Shown here: in pieces, positions 37,035-47,020 of the stretch
Layout: each line of letters begins with the position of its first letter
Numbering within the stretch: position 1 is the first letter of the stretch
Source of the DNA: Symbiopectobacterium purcellii_A
Lineage (GTDB): Bacteria; Pseudomonadota; Gammaproteobacteria; Enterobacterales; Enterobacteriaceae
Length of the DNA stretch: 64,000 nt
Direction: 5' to 3'
Assembly: GCF_052050035.1 (NCBI RefSeq)
Contig: NZ_CP189882.1
Coordinates: 4,526,001 to 4,590,000, forward strand
Notes under the pieces: model-generated
What the model saw: only the letters and a program-made list of their open reading frames with translations
Told to the model about the DNA's origin: nothing
The model's database searches: none
Translations under genes and position numbers: made by a program

Positions 37035-37885
37035 TATGCTTCTTCCTCTGCCGCTGGCCACTGCCCCAGCGTCACGCGCTCATTGCCGCCATAATCGCGA
37101 CAGGTGGCAACCTGTTCAAAACCGCGCTGTGACAACAACTGTCGCACCGCTTCGCCTTGCTGCCAACCGTGTTCTAATAGCAGCCAGCCCGTATTTTTCA
37201 AATATTGCGGAGCATGTTGAATAATCCAACGTAAATCAGCTAACCCACCTTCGGCAGCTACCAGCGCGCTAAGAGGTTCAAAGCGCACATCCCCTTCACG
37301 CAAATGGGTATCTTCGGCGTCGATATAAGGCGGGTTGCTCACAATCAGACAAAAGCTCGCGTGTGCCACGGGCTCAAACCAACTGCCATGCAGAAATTGC
37401 ACATTAGACAATTGCAACGTTGTCGCATTGCGTTGTGCCAATGCCACGGCATCCGGCTGAACGTCAACCCCGGTCACCCTACAGTCCGGGCGTTCGCTCG
37501 CCAAAGCCAGCGCAATCGCTCCTGTGCCTGTGCCCAAATCCAGCACCGCCGGTGCAGTGAACTGTGCCATGCACTGCAACGCCTGTTCCACCAGACACTC
37601 AGTGTCGGGACGAGGAATAAGCGTTGCCGATGAAACAGCCAGTGGCAGAGACCAAAACTCACGTTCTCCCGTCAAATACGCCACTGGCTCACCGTTGATG
37701 CGACTTGCCAGCAGCGCCGACAGGCGTTGAAGCTGTGCGTCATCAAGCCGAGTTTCGACAAACGCCAGCAAAAACGTGCGCCCTTTACCCGTGACGTGTT
37801 CCAGCAGAATTTCAGCGTCACGCTTCGGGCTTTCACTGTGTACCAGTTGCTGTAACGCCGTCGCCACCCAGGTGCGGTAATCCAT
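37034..37885 (-). CDS. prmC: PrmC, release factor glutamine methyltransferase
   Basis: 283 aa. It methylates the Gln of the GGQ motif in release factors, including the adjacent prfA product, using SAM. The SAM loop VLDLGTGTGAIALALASERP and the catalytic NPPY motif (LIVSNPPYIDAED) are intact. It overlaps prfA by 1 nt, linking enzyme and substrate. Confidence 0.97.
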   Translation of the reverse strand: MDYRTWVATALQQLVHSESPKRDAEILLEHVTGKGRTFLLAFVETRLDDAQLQRLSALLASRINGEPVAYLTGEREFWSLPLAVSSATLIPRPDTECLVEQALQCMAQFTAPAVLDLGTGTGAIALALASERPDCRVTGVDVQPDAVALAQRNATTLQLSNVQFLHGSWFEPVAHASFCLIVSNPPYIDAEDTHLREGDVRFEPLSALVAAEGGLADLRWIIQHAPQYLKNTGWLLLEHGWQQGEAVRQLLSQRGFEQVATCRDYGGNERVTLGQWPAAEEEA

Positions 37886-38967
37886 TATTCCTGCTCTGAC
37901 AGCGCAGCCAACTGATCGGCCTGATACTCTTGCACCACGGGCTGGATCAGCATATCCATCTTGCCTTCCATCGCTTCATCCAGTCGGTAAAGCGTCAGGT
38001 TAATGCGGTGATCGGTCACGCGCCCCTGCGGGAAGTTATACGTACGAATACGATCGGAACGGTCGCCGCTGCCCAACAGGTTACGGCGTGTCGACGCTTC
38101 TTCCAATTGACGTTTTTGCATTTCTGCCGCGCGTATACGAGCTACCAGCACCGACATGGCCTTCGCCTTGTTTTTGTGCTGGGAACGCTCATCCTGACAT
38201 TCGACCACAATCCCGGTCGGTAAGTGGGTGATACGAATGGCTGAGTCGGTGGTGTTAACGTGCTGGCCACCGGCACCGGAGGAGCGGAAGGTATCAATAC
38301 GCAAATCGGCCGGATTGATATCAGGGGTTTCCGCTTCGGGCACCTCGGGCATCACTGCAACCGTACAGGCTGAAGTATGAATACGCCCCTGCGATTCTGT
38401 GGCAGGCACGCGCTGCACGCGGTGGCCGCCCGACTCAAATTTCAACTGGCCATAGACACCATCGCCACTCACTTTGGCGATCACTTCTTTATAGCCGCCG
38501 TGCTCACCGTCGCTGGCGCTCATGATTTCCACCCGCCAGCGGCGCGATTCGGCATAACGGCTGTACATGCGAAACAGATCGCCGGCAAACAGCGCCGCTT
38601 CATCACCGCCGGTCCCTGCACGCACTTCAAGGAAGCAACCGCGTTCATCATCCGGATCTTTGGGCAATAACAGCACCTGAAGCTGCTGTTCCAGCGCTTC
38701 ACCATCAATCTTCAACTGTTTTAATTCTTCTTGCGCCATATCGCGCATTTCCGCATCGTCCAGCATGATTTCTGCGGTTTCGCTGTCTTCTTGCACCTGC
38801 TGCCAGCGTTGAAAACAGCGCGTGATGTCCGCCAACTGAGCATATTCGCGAGATAAGGCCCGAAAACGCTCCATATCAGAGATAACGCTCGGCTCACCCA
38901 GCAGGGCTTGTACTTCCTCGTGACGTTCTTGTAACGCTTCCAGTTTGGCAACAATAGAAGGCTTCAT
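37885..38967 (-). CDS. prfA: PrfA, peptide chain release factor 1
   Basis: 360 aa. It terminates translation at UAG and UAA. The PAT codon-recognition tripeptide (RVPATESQGR) and the GGQ catalytic motif (RSSGAGGQHVNTTDSAIR) are present. It lies 39 bp after hemA in the classical hemA-prfA-prmC operon. Intact. Confidence 0.98.
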   Translation of the reverse strand: MKPSIVAKLEALQERHEEVQALLGEPSVISDMERFRALSREYAQLADITRCFQRWQQVQEDSETAEIMLDDAEMRDMAQEELKQLKIDGEALEQQLQVLLLPKDPDDERGCFLEVRAGTGGDEAALFAGDLFRMYSRYAESRRWRVEIMSASDGEHGGYKEVIAKVSGDGVYGQLKFESGGHRVQRVPATESQGRIHTSACTVAVMPEVPEAETPDINPADLRIDTFRSSGAGGQHVNTTDSAIRITHLPTGIVVECQDERSQHKNKAKAMSVLVARIRAAEMQKRQLEEASTRRNLLGSGDRSDRIRTYNFPQGRVTDHRINLTLYRLDEAMEGKMDMLIQPVVQEYQADQLAALSEQE

Positions 38968-39006
38968 GCGTGCGGTTAATTCCTGTCAACTAAGAATGGA
39001 GGGGGG

Positions 39007-40263
39007 CTAGTCCAGCGCAAGGCTGTCGCGTAAAATGTGTAATCGGTTTAGGTCGCCATCGCGGGCAGCCTGCTGCAACGCGGTGGTAGGCGCATGAATA
39101 AGGCGGTTAGTAAGACGCGAGGTTAACGCGTCCAGCACCGCTTCGACGTCATTGCCTTGCTGAATGGCCGTAAGCGCTTTCGCCGTCATCTCCGCGCGAA
39201 TCGCGTCTGCCTGTGAACGGTATTCTTGGATGGTTTCTACCGCAGATTGCGCACGCATCCAGGCCATAAAATCGGCAGATTCTTGCTGTACGATGGATTC
39301 AGCCTGCACCGCCGCAGCCTGGCGCTGCGCCATGTTGTGCTGAATGATGGCATGCAAATCGTCTACGCTGTACAGATAGACGTTGGGTAACTTACCCACT
39401 TCCGGTTCGATATCGCGCGGCACGGCGATGTCCACCATTAGCATGGGCTGGTTGCGTCGCACTTTCAGCGTCCGTTCCATCATGCCTTTTCCAATAATCG
39501 GCAACGTACTCGCGGTGGAACTGATCACGATATCAGCCTGTGCCAGATAATCGTCCAGTTCGCCCAGCGTGATCACTTCAGCACCCACCTCTGTGGCAAG
39601 GACTTGCGCACGTTCGCGGGTGCGATTGGCAATCACCATGCGTTTCACCTGATGTTCACGTAGATGACGTGCCACCAGTTCGATGGTTTCTCCCGCACCG
39701 ACCAGCAGCACGGTAACCCCCACCAGTGATTCAAAAATCTGCCGCGCCAACGCACAGGCAGCAAACGCCACCGACACCGCGCTGGCACCGATATCCGTCT
39801 CCGTGCGCACCCGTTTTGCCACTGAGAACGAGCGCTGGAACAAGCGTTCCAACTCACTGGAGATCGAGTGAGCGCGTTGGGATTCGGCAAAGGCTTTTTT
39901 AACCTGACCAAGAATTTGCGGCTCGCCCAGCACCAACGAATCCAATCCGCTGGCAACACGCATCAGGTGATTAACCGCCGCGTTATCCTGATGCCAGTAG
40001 AGGCTGTTTTTCAGTTCATCAGGGTGCAGGTGGTGGAACTGGCACAGCCAGTCAACCACCTGCTCGCGCTGGTTCTCCCTCTCATCGACACTGAGATACA
40101 GCTCAGTACGATTGCAGGTAGACAGCACAACCCCGCCCTGCACCAGCGGCTGCGCAAGCAGGCTGTGCAAAGCATAGCACAGCGCATCAGGGGAGAACGC
40201 GATACGTTCCCTCAGTGATACTGGAGCGGTTTTGTGGTTGATGCCAAGCGCAAGCAGGGTCAT
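39007..40263 (-). CDS. hemA: HemA, glutamyl-tRNA reductase
   Basis: 418 aa, the first committed step of heme synthesis (Glu-tRNA to glutamate-1-semialdehyde). The catalytic Cys is in VLSTCNRTELYLSV. The NADPH fold is seen in VLLVGAGETIELVARHL, and the C-terminal dimerisation helix is present. The start MTLLALGINHKTAPVSLRER matches the family. It is divergent from lolB as in E. coli. Intact. Confidence 0.98.
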   Translation of the reverse strand: MTLLALGINHKTAPVSLRERIAFSPDALCYALHSLLAQPLVQGGVVLSTCNRTELYLSVDERENQREQVVDWLCQFHHLHPDELKNSLYWHQDNAAVNHLMRVASGLDSLVLGEPQILGQVKKAFAESQRAHSISSELERLFQRSFSVAKRVRTETDIGASAVSVAFAACALARQIFESLVGVTVLLVGAGETIELVARHLREHQVKRMVIANRTRERAQVLATEVGAEVITLGELDDYLAQADIVISSTASTLPIIGKGMMERTLKVRRNQPMLMVDIAVPRDIEPEVGKLPNVYLYSVDDLHAIIQHNMAQRQAAAVQAESIVQQESADFMAWMRAQSAVETIQEYRSQADAIRAEMTAKALTAIQQGNDVEAVLDALTSRLTNRLIHAPTTALQQAARDGDLNRLHILRDSLALD

Positions 40264-40520
40264 TGGGTCATTCTTGAATAAACGCCGTCAAGAGTAATGC
40301 CGACATTAGTATGGTCTTCGAGTAGGGGCATTCTACTTGATGCTGCGCAGCATGAAAAGCGACGCGGCGCGAAGTACCTCTATTGATGTAGTTGGTATTG
40401 CGTGCCGCGTTGCTTTTTCTCTGCCATACATTGTCGCTGGGCATCGCTTGCAACGCATGGCACACTGTATCCATTCGACATGATGACGGGGTTCTCTACC
40501 CTTAATAGGATACATGTAAC

Positions 40521-41144
40521 ATGTTAATCCACACCGCCCGCGCCTTACGGCTCCTGCCTGTCGCCAGCTTACTGCTGACCGCCTGTACGCTGACCAAACC
40601 CTCTGGTCCCAATGCAACGTCGGACTCTCCAGCCTGGTTGCAACATAAGCAGCAGGTGCAACAATTAAGCCAGTATCAGACGCGTGGCGCATTTGCCTAT
40701 CTCTCCGATAGCAAGAAGCTTTCAGCCAACTTTTTCTGGCAAGAGTCCTCTGCGCAGCGCTACCGCCTGCTGCTGACCAACCCGTTTGGCGGCACAGAGC
40801 TGGAACTGCGCGCGCAGCCTGATGGCATTCAAATCACCGATGGACAAGGCAAACGTTATATCGGCAAAGATGCCGAGTACATGCTGTATCAATTGACCGG
40901 AATGCGTATTCCGTTGACCAATCTGCGCCAGTGGATGATTGGCGTACCGGGAGATGCGCAGCAGTTTACGCTGAATGAGCACGCACGGCTCAGTACGGCA
41001 ACGCTTCAACAAAACGGCCTAACGTGGGAAGTGAAATACCTTGGGTACGATGATAGCGTCACGCCCACGCTGCCGAACGCTCTCGAACTGACGCAAGGCG
41101 AGCAACGCATCAAGCTGAAAATGAATAACTGGACGGTGCAATAA
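40521..41144 (+). CDS. lolB: LolB, outer-membrane lipoprotein receptor
   Basis: 207-aa lipoprotein. Signal peptide and lipobox LLPVASLLLTAC, so Cys22 would be lipidated. LolB accepts lipoproteins from LolA and inserts them in the outer membrane. Family segments: YQTRGAFAYLSDSKKLSANF, RYRLLLTNPFGGTELELRAQ and TNLRQWMIGVPG. It is 2 bp before ispE, forming lolB-ispE-prs. Intact. Confidence 0.95.
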   Translation: MLIHTARALRLLPVASLLLTACTLTKPSGPNATSDSPAWLQHKQQVQQLSQYQTRGAFAYLSDSKKLSANFFWQESSAQRYRLLLTNPFGGTELELRAQPDGIQITDGQGKRYIGKDAEYMLYQLTGMRIPLTNLRQWMIGVPGDAQQFTLNEHARLSTATLQQNGLTWEVKYLGYDDSVTPTLPNALELTQGEQRIKLKMNNWTVQ

Positions 41145-41146
41145 GC

Positions 41147-42022
41147 ATGAGCGATGCTGCACAGCTGACGCAGTGGCCGTCTCCGGCCAAACTCAACCTG
41201 TTTCTGTATATCACTGGCCAGCGTGCCGACGGATATCACATGTTGCAAACGCTGTTTCAGTTTCTGGATTATGGCGATACGGTCGACATCGGGTTACGCA
41301 ACGACGGTGTTATCCAGCTACTCACCCCGCTGCCCGGCGTACCTGACGACACCAATCTGGCGGTGCGCGCAGCACGCCTGTTACAGGCCTACTGCCATGA
41401 GCAGGGCCTCACCCTTGCCCGTAACGGCGCCGATATCGCTATCGATAAACGCCTGCCGATGGGAGGCGGGCTGGGGGGCGGTTCGTCCAACGCCGCTACG
41501 GTGCTGGTTGCGTTTAATCACCTGTGGCAATGCGGTCTTGATGAAGACACGCTGGCGCAGTTGGGATTACAATTAGGTGCAGATGTGCCGGTGTTTGTGC
41601 GCGGTCACGCCGCCTTTGCCGAAGGCGTTGGTGAGAGGCTGACACCCGCTTCGCCGCCGGAAAAATGGTATCTGGTGGTGCACCCCGGCGTCGCCATTCC
41701 GACACCCTTGGTATTTGGCGATCCTGACTTACCGCGTAACACACCGGTACGCACATTAGATGAGCTACAAAAACAGACCTTCGTCAATGATTGTGAATCT
41801 ACCGTAAGAAAACGTTTTCGCGAGGTTGAACAGCGACTTTCTTGGCTGCTAGAATACGCACCGGCGCGCCTGACAGGAACGGGAGCTTGTGTGTTTGCCG
41901 AATTCGACACCGAATTTGCCGCTCGTCAGGTGCTTGACCAGGCCCCGGAAACGCTGAACGGTTTTGTTGCGCGTGGCGTGAATACCTCGCCGCTGCACCG
42001 TGTGCTTTCTGGGCAACGTTAA
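41147..42022 (+). CDS. ispE: IspE, 4-diphosphocytidyl-2-C-methylerythritol kinase
   Basis: 291-aa GHMP kinase of the MEP isoprenoid pathway. The N-terminal motif WPSPAKLNLFLYITGQRADG and the ATP loop LPMGGGLGGGSSNAATVL are present, as is the C-terminal TGTGACVFAEFD. Intact and slightly longer than the E. coli enzyme. Confidence 0.97.
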   Translation: MSDAAQLTQWPSPAKLNLFLYITGQRADGYHMLQTLFQFLDYGDTVDIGLRNDGVIQLLTPLPGVPDDTNLAVRAARLLQAYCHEQGLTLARNGADIAIDKRLPMGGGLGGGSSNAATVLVAFNHLWQCGLDEDTLAQLGLQLGADVPVFVRGHAAFAEGVGERLTPASPPEKWYLVVHPGVAIPTPLVFGDPDLPRNTPVRTLDELQKQTFVNDCESTVRKRFREVEQRLSWLLEYAPARLTGTGACVFAEFDTEFAARQVLDQAPETLNGFVARGVNTSPLHRVLSGQR

Positions 42023-42175
42023 GCGTTGAAAAATTTTTTACCCCGTATGACGGGTTTATGCCTTAAGTTCAACGCTTAACTCATACACCCGTATGCATAT
42101 TTTACCCGCTGCCTCGCAACGCCCTCGAGACACCGGGTACAATATTTCTCTGGACGCAAGCCTGAGGTTCTTCTC

Positions 42176-43123
42176 GTGCCTGATATGAAGCTTTTTGCTG
42201 GTAACGCTATCCCCGAACTAGCGCAACGTATTGCCAACCGTTTATACACCAGCCTGGGAGACGCCGCTGTAGGTCGCTTTAGCGACGGTGAAGTCAGCGT
42301 GCAAGTCAATGAAAACGTTCGTGGTGGCGACATTTTCATCATCCAGTCCACCTGTGCACCAACCAATGACAACCTGATGGAGCTGGTTGTAATGGTCGAT
42401 GCTCTACGCCGCGCGTCAGCGGGACGTATTACCGCCGTTATCCCGTATTTCGGCTATGCTCGTCAGGACCGCCGTGTGCGTTCTGCGCGTGTGCCGATCA
42501 CCTCCAAAGTGGTCGCTGACTTTCTGTCAAGCGTCGGGGTTGACCGTGTCCTGACCGTGGACCTGCACGCAGAACAGATTCAAGGCTTCTTCGATGTTCC
42601 GGTCGATAACGTTTTCGGCAGCCCCATTCTGCTGGAAGATATGTTGCAGCAGAATCTGGAAAACCCGATTGTGGTTTCTCCGGATATCGGTGGCGTTGTG
42701 CGCGCACGCGCCATTGCTAAACTGCTGAACGACACTGACATGGCGATCATCGACAAACGTCGTCCGCGCGCCAACGTTTCTCAGGTGATGCACATCATTG
42801 GTGATGTCGCTGGGCGCGACTGTATTCTGGTCGACGACATGATCGATACCGGTGGCACACTGTGCAAAGCGGCAGAAGCATTAAAAGAACGCGGTGCCAA
42901 ACGCGTCTTTGCTTATGCCACTCACCCGATTTTCTCTGGCAATGCGTATGACAACATCAAGAATTCGGTGATTGATGAATTGATCGTCTGCGATACCATT
43001 CCGCTGTCGGAAAATATCAAAGCACTGCCTAACGTGCGCACGCTGACACTTTCGGGCATGTTGGCAGAAGCTATTCGTCGCATCAGCAACGAAGAGTCTA
43101 TTTCTGCCATGTTTGAGCATTAA
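42176..43123 (+). CDS. prs: Prs, ribose-phosphate pyrophosphokinase
   Basis: 315 aa, as in E. coli. It makes PRPP from ribose 5-phosphate and ATP. It starts at GTG 42176 (MPDMKLFAGNAIPEL), as E. coli Prs starts MPDMKLFAGN. The PRPP-binding loop DCILVDDMIDTGGTLCKAAE and the flexible loop KRRPRANVSQVM are intact. The 153-bp leader after ispE probably has its own promoter. A terminator follows. Confidence 0.98.
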   Translation: MPDMKLFAGNAIPELAQRIANRLYTSLGDAAVGRFSDGEVSVQVNENVRGGDIFIIQSTCAPTNDNLMELVVMVDALRRASAGRITAVIPYFGYARQDRRVRSARVPITSKVVADFLSSVGVDRVLTVDLHAEQIQGFFDVPVDNVFGSPILLEDMLQQNLENPIVVSPDIGGVVRARAIAKLLNDTDMAIIDKRRPRANVSQVMHIIGDVAGRDCILVDDMIDTGGTLCKAAEALKERGAKRVFAYATHPIFSGNAYDNIKNSVIDELIVCDTIPLSENIKALPNVRTLTLSGMLAEAIRRISNEESISAMFEH

Positions 43124-43162
43124 TCAACAGCGTCCATCTCTGTTGTCAATTTGTTATTAACA

Positions 43163-43189
43163 AAACGCCACCTTCGGGTGGCGTTTTTT
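43163..43189 (+). terminator. Rho-independent terminator of prs
   Basis: ACGCCACC, loop TTC, GGGTGGCGT followed by TTTTTT. Confidence 0.88.
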
Positions 43190-43370
43190 ATTATCGTGTG
43201 GGTACATTTACCTGCTCGACATAATATCGTTCAGCGCGACAATAATATTGCTTATGAACAATGGCGATAATTATTATCGGGTCTATTAGCGCAGGAGTGT
43301 AGTGGCATACTGAATTTGGCCACCTAAGTAGAGGTGATATGCTTACCTCATGATTTTTATAGGTGCCAAA

Positions 43371-43670
43371 ATGAGTAAAATAATTACTGCTGAATTTAAA
43401 TGTGAAACCGCCAAATTAGTCCTTGACCAAAATTATACCTACCAGGAAGCCGCGAAAGCCATGAACGTCAGTCTTTCAGCGATTAGCCGGTGGGTAAGAG
43501 CCCTTCGTTTAGAACGTCAAGGGAAAACATCGCCTGGTCTGCCATTAACACCTGAACAAATTGAGTTCAGAGAAATGAAGAAAAAAATCCACCGACTGGA
43601 AATGGAGAATGCCATCTTAAAAAAGGCTACTGCGCTCTTAATGTCCGACTCACTGAAAAATTCTCGGTAG
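43371..43670 (+). CDS. IS3-family orfA (element A)
   Basis: 99-aa HTH/leucine-zipper protein: MSKIITAEFKCETAKLVLDQ, then EAAKAMNVSLSAISRWVRAL and the zipper EIKKKIHR-like region EFREMKKKIHRLEMENAILK. In such elements a -1 slip near the AAAAA of the 3' end fuses it to orfB. The start at 43371 is preceded by AGGTG. OrfB here is destroyed. Confidence 0.85.
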   Translation: MSKIITAEFKCETAKLVLDQNYTYQEAAKAMNVSLSAISRWVRALRLERQGKTSPGLPLTPEQIEFREMKKKIHRLEMENAILKKATALLMSDSLKNSR

Positions 43671-43907
43671 TTGAAAAGCTAAGAGCGCTTTATCCAGTGA
43701 AAGCGTTGTGTCGTATTTTTAATGTTCACCGACGCAGTTATAGCTATTGGTGTCGACCTAAGGAGCCAGATATTGAGCGGACGATAAAACGTAGCCTGGT
43801 CAGCGAAGCGTGGAACGTTAGTGGCGGGTCTGCGGGCGCAAGGACTATCGCCACGATGGTTACCAATACACACGACGTGAAACTTGGGCGGTGGTTAGCG
43901 GGTAAGT

Positions 43908-44663
43908 GGCTTTGTTGAATAAATCGAACTTTCAGGGGATCGCCGGATCAAAGCACTATCATCGCTCCCGATAGCAGCTCCCCATGGCAAAGCAAAAGTT
44001 TAAAATCACCAACTGGCCCACCTACAACAAAGCACTCAGACAACGCGGCTCCCTGACGGTCTGGCTTGATGAGTCCGCCATCGCTGCATGGACTGACAGT
44101 TCTTCGCCTGAAGGTCGTGGTCGGCCGCTTTACTACACCGATATGGCTGTTACCACGGTTTTGATGATAAAGCGCGTGTTTAACCTGTCGCTCCGGGCAT
44201 TACAGGGCTTTGTCGACTCGGTTTTTACACTGATGAGCCTGCCAATGCGCTGCCCGGACTACTCTCTGGTCAGTCGGCGGGCAAAAACCGTCAGTATCAG
44301 CATAAAAACGCCAACGCGTGGTGAAATCTCGCATCTGGTCATCGACAGTACCGGTCTGAAGGTCTTTGGCGAAGGTGAATGGAAAGTCAGGCAGCATGGG
44401 GCTGACAGACGAAGAGTGTGGCGCAAGCTTCATCTGGCAGCAGACAGTGCGACGCATGAGATTATCTGTGCCGACTTATCGCTCAGCGGAACGACAGATG
44501 CGCAGGCACTGCCGGGCCTGATTAACCAAACCCACCGAAAAATCAGGGAAGTGTCAGCAGACGGTGCTTATGACGCCCGTTACTGCCACGATGCGTTGCT
44601 AAGAAAGAAAATCAGGCCCCTTATCCCGCCGCGAAGCGGAGCCAAATACTGGCCGGACAAGTA
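43908..44663 (+). mobile_element. IS903-like copy 3, 5' part
   Basis: Left end GGCTTTGTTGAATAAATC at 43908 inside IS3-A orfB. The transposase at 43984 is open (with the intact Trp after GEGE) until YWPDK, where an IS630 piece begins at a TA at 44662-44663. The 3' third and right end are not found, so no second target copy can be checked. Confidence 0.9.
43984..44663 (+). pseudogene. IS903-like transposase, truncated
   Basis: It starts MAKQKFKITNWPTYNKALRQ and matches the other copies to GAKYWPDK (about residue 226 of 307), covering most of the DDE core. It is cut by IS630 copy 3, so the C-terminal Glu region is absent. Confidence 0.88.
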
Positions 44664-44964
44664 TAGCTAAACGACTTAATTTTGATTACATTATTTAAAT
44701 GAGCTATTCAATTGATTTTAGACGTAAAGTGATATCTACACGGAAAAACGAAGGGTTGAGTATCCGAGAAACAGCGAAGCAATTTCGGATTGGCCCTGCC
44801 TCTGTATCGCGTTGGATTAATCAAATAGAGTCAAAAGCATCGACCACGCGTCAGCGAAAGATCGATAAATCCGAGTTGATAAAAGATGTTGAACAATATC
44901 CAGATGCTTACCAAAAAGAACGTGCAGAGCGTTTTGGCGTTTGTCAGAAGGCCATTTGGCAAGC
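44664..44964 (+). mobile_element. IS630-family copy 3, 5' part (tail at 46274-46286)
   Basis: Left end TAGCTAAACGACTTAATTTT and the HTH frame starting at 44699 (MSYSIDFRRKV), cut after CQKAIWQA. Beyond IS256 copy 4 only the last 13 bp of IS630 (AGTCGCTTGGCTA) remain, so IS256 replaced about 560 bp. No 8-bp duplication flanks IS256 here. Confidence 0.88.
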
Positions 44965-46273
44965 GAGTCTGTAAAGAATTTTGTGTAAATGGCTCCATTG
45001 CTTAACCGGAGATTCGTTCTCCATACATCAACATGAATTGGCTCATAGCAGGTTTCCAGTCTCTGATTGGCAAGGTCCATTTAGCAGAGATATTATGCAA
45101 GGCTAGATAGAGTAATTTTATCACCGAGTCATCCGTTGGAAATATTCGTCGCGTTTTCGTTATCTTGCGCAATGAAGCATTTAACGACTCTATCGCGTTG
45201 GTGGTGTAGATAACCTTGCGGATCTCCGGCGGAAAGTCAAAAATGACGATGAGACGTTCCCAATTATTTCTCCACGACGGGCTGATCGTCGGGAACTGTT
45301 CATCCCATTTGGCCGCGAAGGCATCCAGGGCCTCTTCAGCGCCCTCTAGCGTTGCGGAACTATAGATGGTGCGCAGGTCAGCAGCAACGGCCTTACGCTC
45401 TTTCCAGCCGACGTAGCGCAGCGAGTTCCGCACCTGATGCACAATGCAGAGCTGTACCCGCGTATGCGGGTAAACAGCTTCAATGGCATCAGGAAAGCCT
45501 TTCAGGCCATCGCAGCAGGCGACGAAGATGTCCTTTAGCCCACGATTTTTCAGTTCTGTCATCACAGATAACCAGAACTTGGCCCCCTCAGTTTTGGCTA
45601 TCCATAGCCCCAGCAGCTCTTTTTCGCCCTGGCCGTTGACGCCGAGGGCCAGATAAACAGACTTGTTGGCCACGGCTCCGCCGTCCTGGCTTTTGACAAC
45701 AATACAGTCAAGGTAAACAATGGGATAAAGCGCATCCAGCGGCCGTTGCTGCCAGCGCTTAACTTCATCCATCACAGCATTGGTCACTTGAGAAATGAAG
45801 CCAGCGGAAACATCGACCCCGTAGACTTCTTTAAAGTGTGCCTGAATATCACGGGTTGATAACCCTCTGGAATAGAGAGAAATAATGCGGTCATCGAAGC
45901 CGTTAAGCTGTTTTTCGTGCTTACCGATCAGTGTCGGCTCGAAGGTACTGTTGCGGTCGCGCGGAATATCGAGCTCGATCTCCCCATTTTGGCTACGTAC
46001 GCTCTTGGATGTCTTGCCATTGCGTGAGTTGCCTGAATGATTACCAGCCGGGTCATGCTTAGCATACCCAAGGTGCATCTCCATCTCAGCTTCAAGAACC
46101 CGTTCCGCCAGTCTTTTAGTCAGCACCTTGAGTAGGCCTGATTCACCCAGCAGATCCTGAGGGGAGTGACAATCTTGAAGCAGTTGGTCAATAAGTTCGT
46201 TGCTGATAGGCATTTTGTTATCCTTTGAAGGTTTTCCTCAAAATGCCATTTACACAGATTATTTTACAGTCTC
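44965..46273 (-). mobile_element. IS256-family copy 4 (1309 bp, full length)
   Basis: Both ends are intact (GAGTCTGTAAAGAATTTTGT and, inverted, GAGACTGTAAAATAATCTGT). It lies inside IS630 copy 3 but with unequal flanks, indicating adjacent deletion. It contains an intact transposase gene. Confidence 0.94.
45002..46213 (-). CDS. IS256-family transposase (403 aa)
   Basis: Complete open frame from MPISNELIDQLLQDCHSPQD to YGERISG, almost identical to the proteins at 2539-3750 and 4215-5426. The three acidic core regions are intact, so it may be active. Confidence 0.93.
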   Translation of the reverse strand: MPISNELIDQLLQDCHSPQDLLGESGLLKVLTKRLAERVLEAEMEMHLGYAKHDPAGNHSGNSRNGKTSKSVRSQNGEIELDIPRDRNSTFEPTLIGKHEKQLNGFDDRIISLYSRGLSTRDIQAHFKEVYGVDVSAGFISQVTNAVMDEVKRWQQRPLDALYPIVYLDCIVVKSQDGGAVANKSVYLALGVNGQGEKELLGLWIAKTEGAKFWLSVMTELKNRGLKDIFVACCDGLKGFPDAIEAVYPHTRVQLCIVHQVRNSLRYVGWKERKAVAADLRTIYSSATLEGAEEALDAFAAKWDEQFPTISPSWRNNWERLIVIFDFPPEIRKVIYTTNAIESLNASLRKITKTRRIFPTDDSVIKLLYLALHNISAKWTLPIRDWKPAMSQFMLMYGERISG

Positions 46274-46290
46274 AGTCGCTTGGCTATATC

Positions 46291-46569
46291 TCACGACATA
46301 TGTTTCGAGAAGAAGGCACTCGCCTTTTTTAGTATCTCCTTCTCTGTACGTAACTCTTTGTTTTCCTTTTGTAACCGTTTTAACTCTGCACGTTCATCAT
46401 CGCTGAGTACGCCGTTGCTCTGCTTGCGTGCCAGCGAGACCCATGTATGCAGGGTTTTGTTGCTTATGCCCAGCGATGCTGCTGCCCTGGCTATCGTATA
46501 GCACTGCTTTGTTACCAGGGCAACGGCTTCCTTTTTAAACTCAGGGGTAAATTGTCGTTTATGGTTCAC
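46291..46569 (-). CDS. IS3-family orfA (element B)
   Basis: 92 aa: RQFTPEFKKEAVALVTKQCY, IARAAASLGISNKTLHTWVS and the coiled zipper AELKRLQKENKELRTEKEIL. It starts at GTG 46569 behind GGAGGTGTTTA. Its left neighbour is the IS630 tail and its orfB is missing; the end lies near 46610 inside IS3-A. The element is a 5' remnant. Confidence 0.82.
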   Translation of the reverse strand: MNHKRQFTPEFKKEAVALVTKQCYTIARAAASLGISNKTLHTWVSLARKQSNGVLSDDERAELKRLQKENKELRTEKEILKKASAFFSKHMS

Positions 46570-46958
46570 TAAACACCTCCGTTTTGGATGTAAGTTTAGT
46601 GTCCTGATTATTCAACCACTACAGCCATTACACCAGTCGTCAGTATAGGCAGGCATTGTGGCGTTATCAGATGACCCAAAGTATGAGTCGCAGAGGAAAT
46701 TGTTGGGATAATAGTCCGATGGAGCGATTCTTCCGTAGTCTGAAGACTGAATGGGTGCCAACGACTGGCTACCAAAGCTTTAGTACTGCTCAATCATCCA
46801 TTATTCGCTACATAACCCATTATTATAGCGATGTCAGACCTCACTGGTATAACGGTGGGTTAACACCAAATGAATCAGAACGGCTGTTCCATCAACAGTC
46901 AGGTAGGGTGGCCAAATTTAGTTGACCACTATAGAGGAATATGATAAGCGCGCAAAGC

Positions 46959-47011
46959 AGATACTTTCTGCAAGCAGAAAGTATCTCAACGCCTGCCGCA
47001 CAGGCAGGCGT
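46959..47011 (-). terminator. Two stem-loops downstream of ychH
   Basis: AGATACTTTCTGC/GCAGAAAGTATCT (46959-46986) and ACGCCTGCC/GGCAGGCGT (46989-47011) are perfect stems after the ychH stop. Neither has a strong T run, so they may act as terminators or 3' stabilisers. Confidence 0.55.
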
Positions 47012-47020
47012 CTGGTATTA

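Larger units (their letters stand above)
43303..46928 (+). mobile_element. IS3-family element A, expanded by nested insertions
   Basis: The outer ends TGGCATACTGAATTTGGCCA and, inverted, TGGTCAACTAAATTTGGCCA are matching terminal repeats. orfA lies at 43371-43670. orfB begins after it (VEKLRALYPVKALCRIFNVH), is cut at 43907, and reappears at about 46611-46923 (SRQYRQALWRYQMTQSMSRR). The interior holds IS903-like copy 3, an IS630 piece, IS256 copy 4 and IS3 element B. The middle of orfB is lost. It occupies the place between prs and ychH where E. coli has dauA. Confidence 0.85.
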
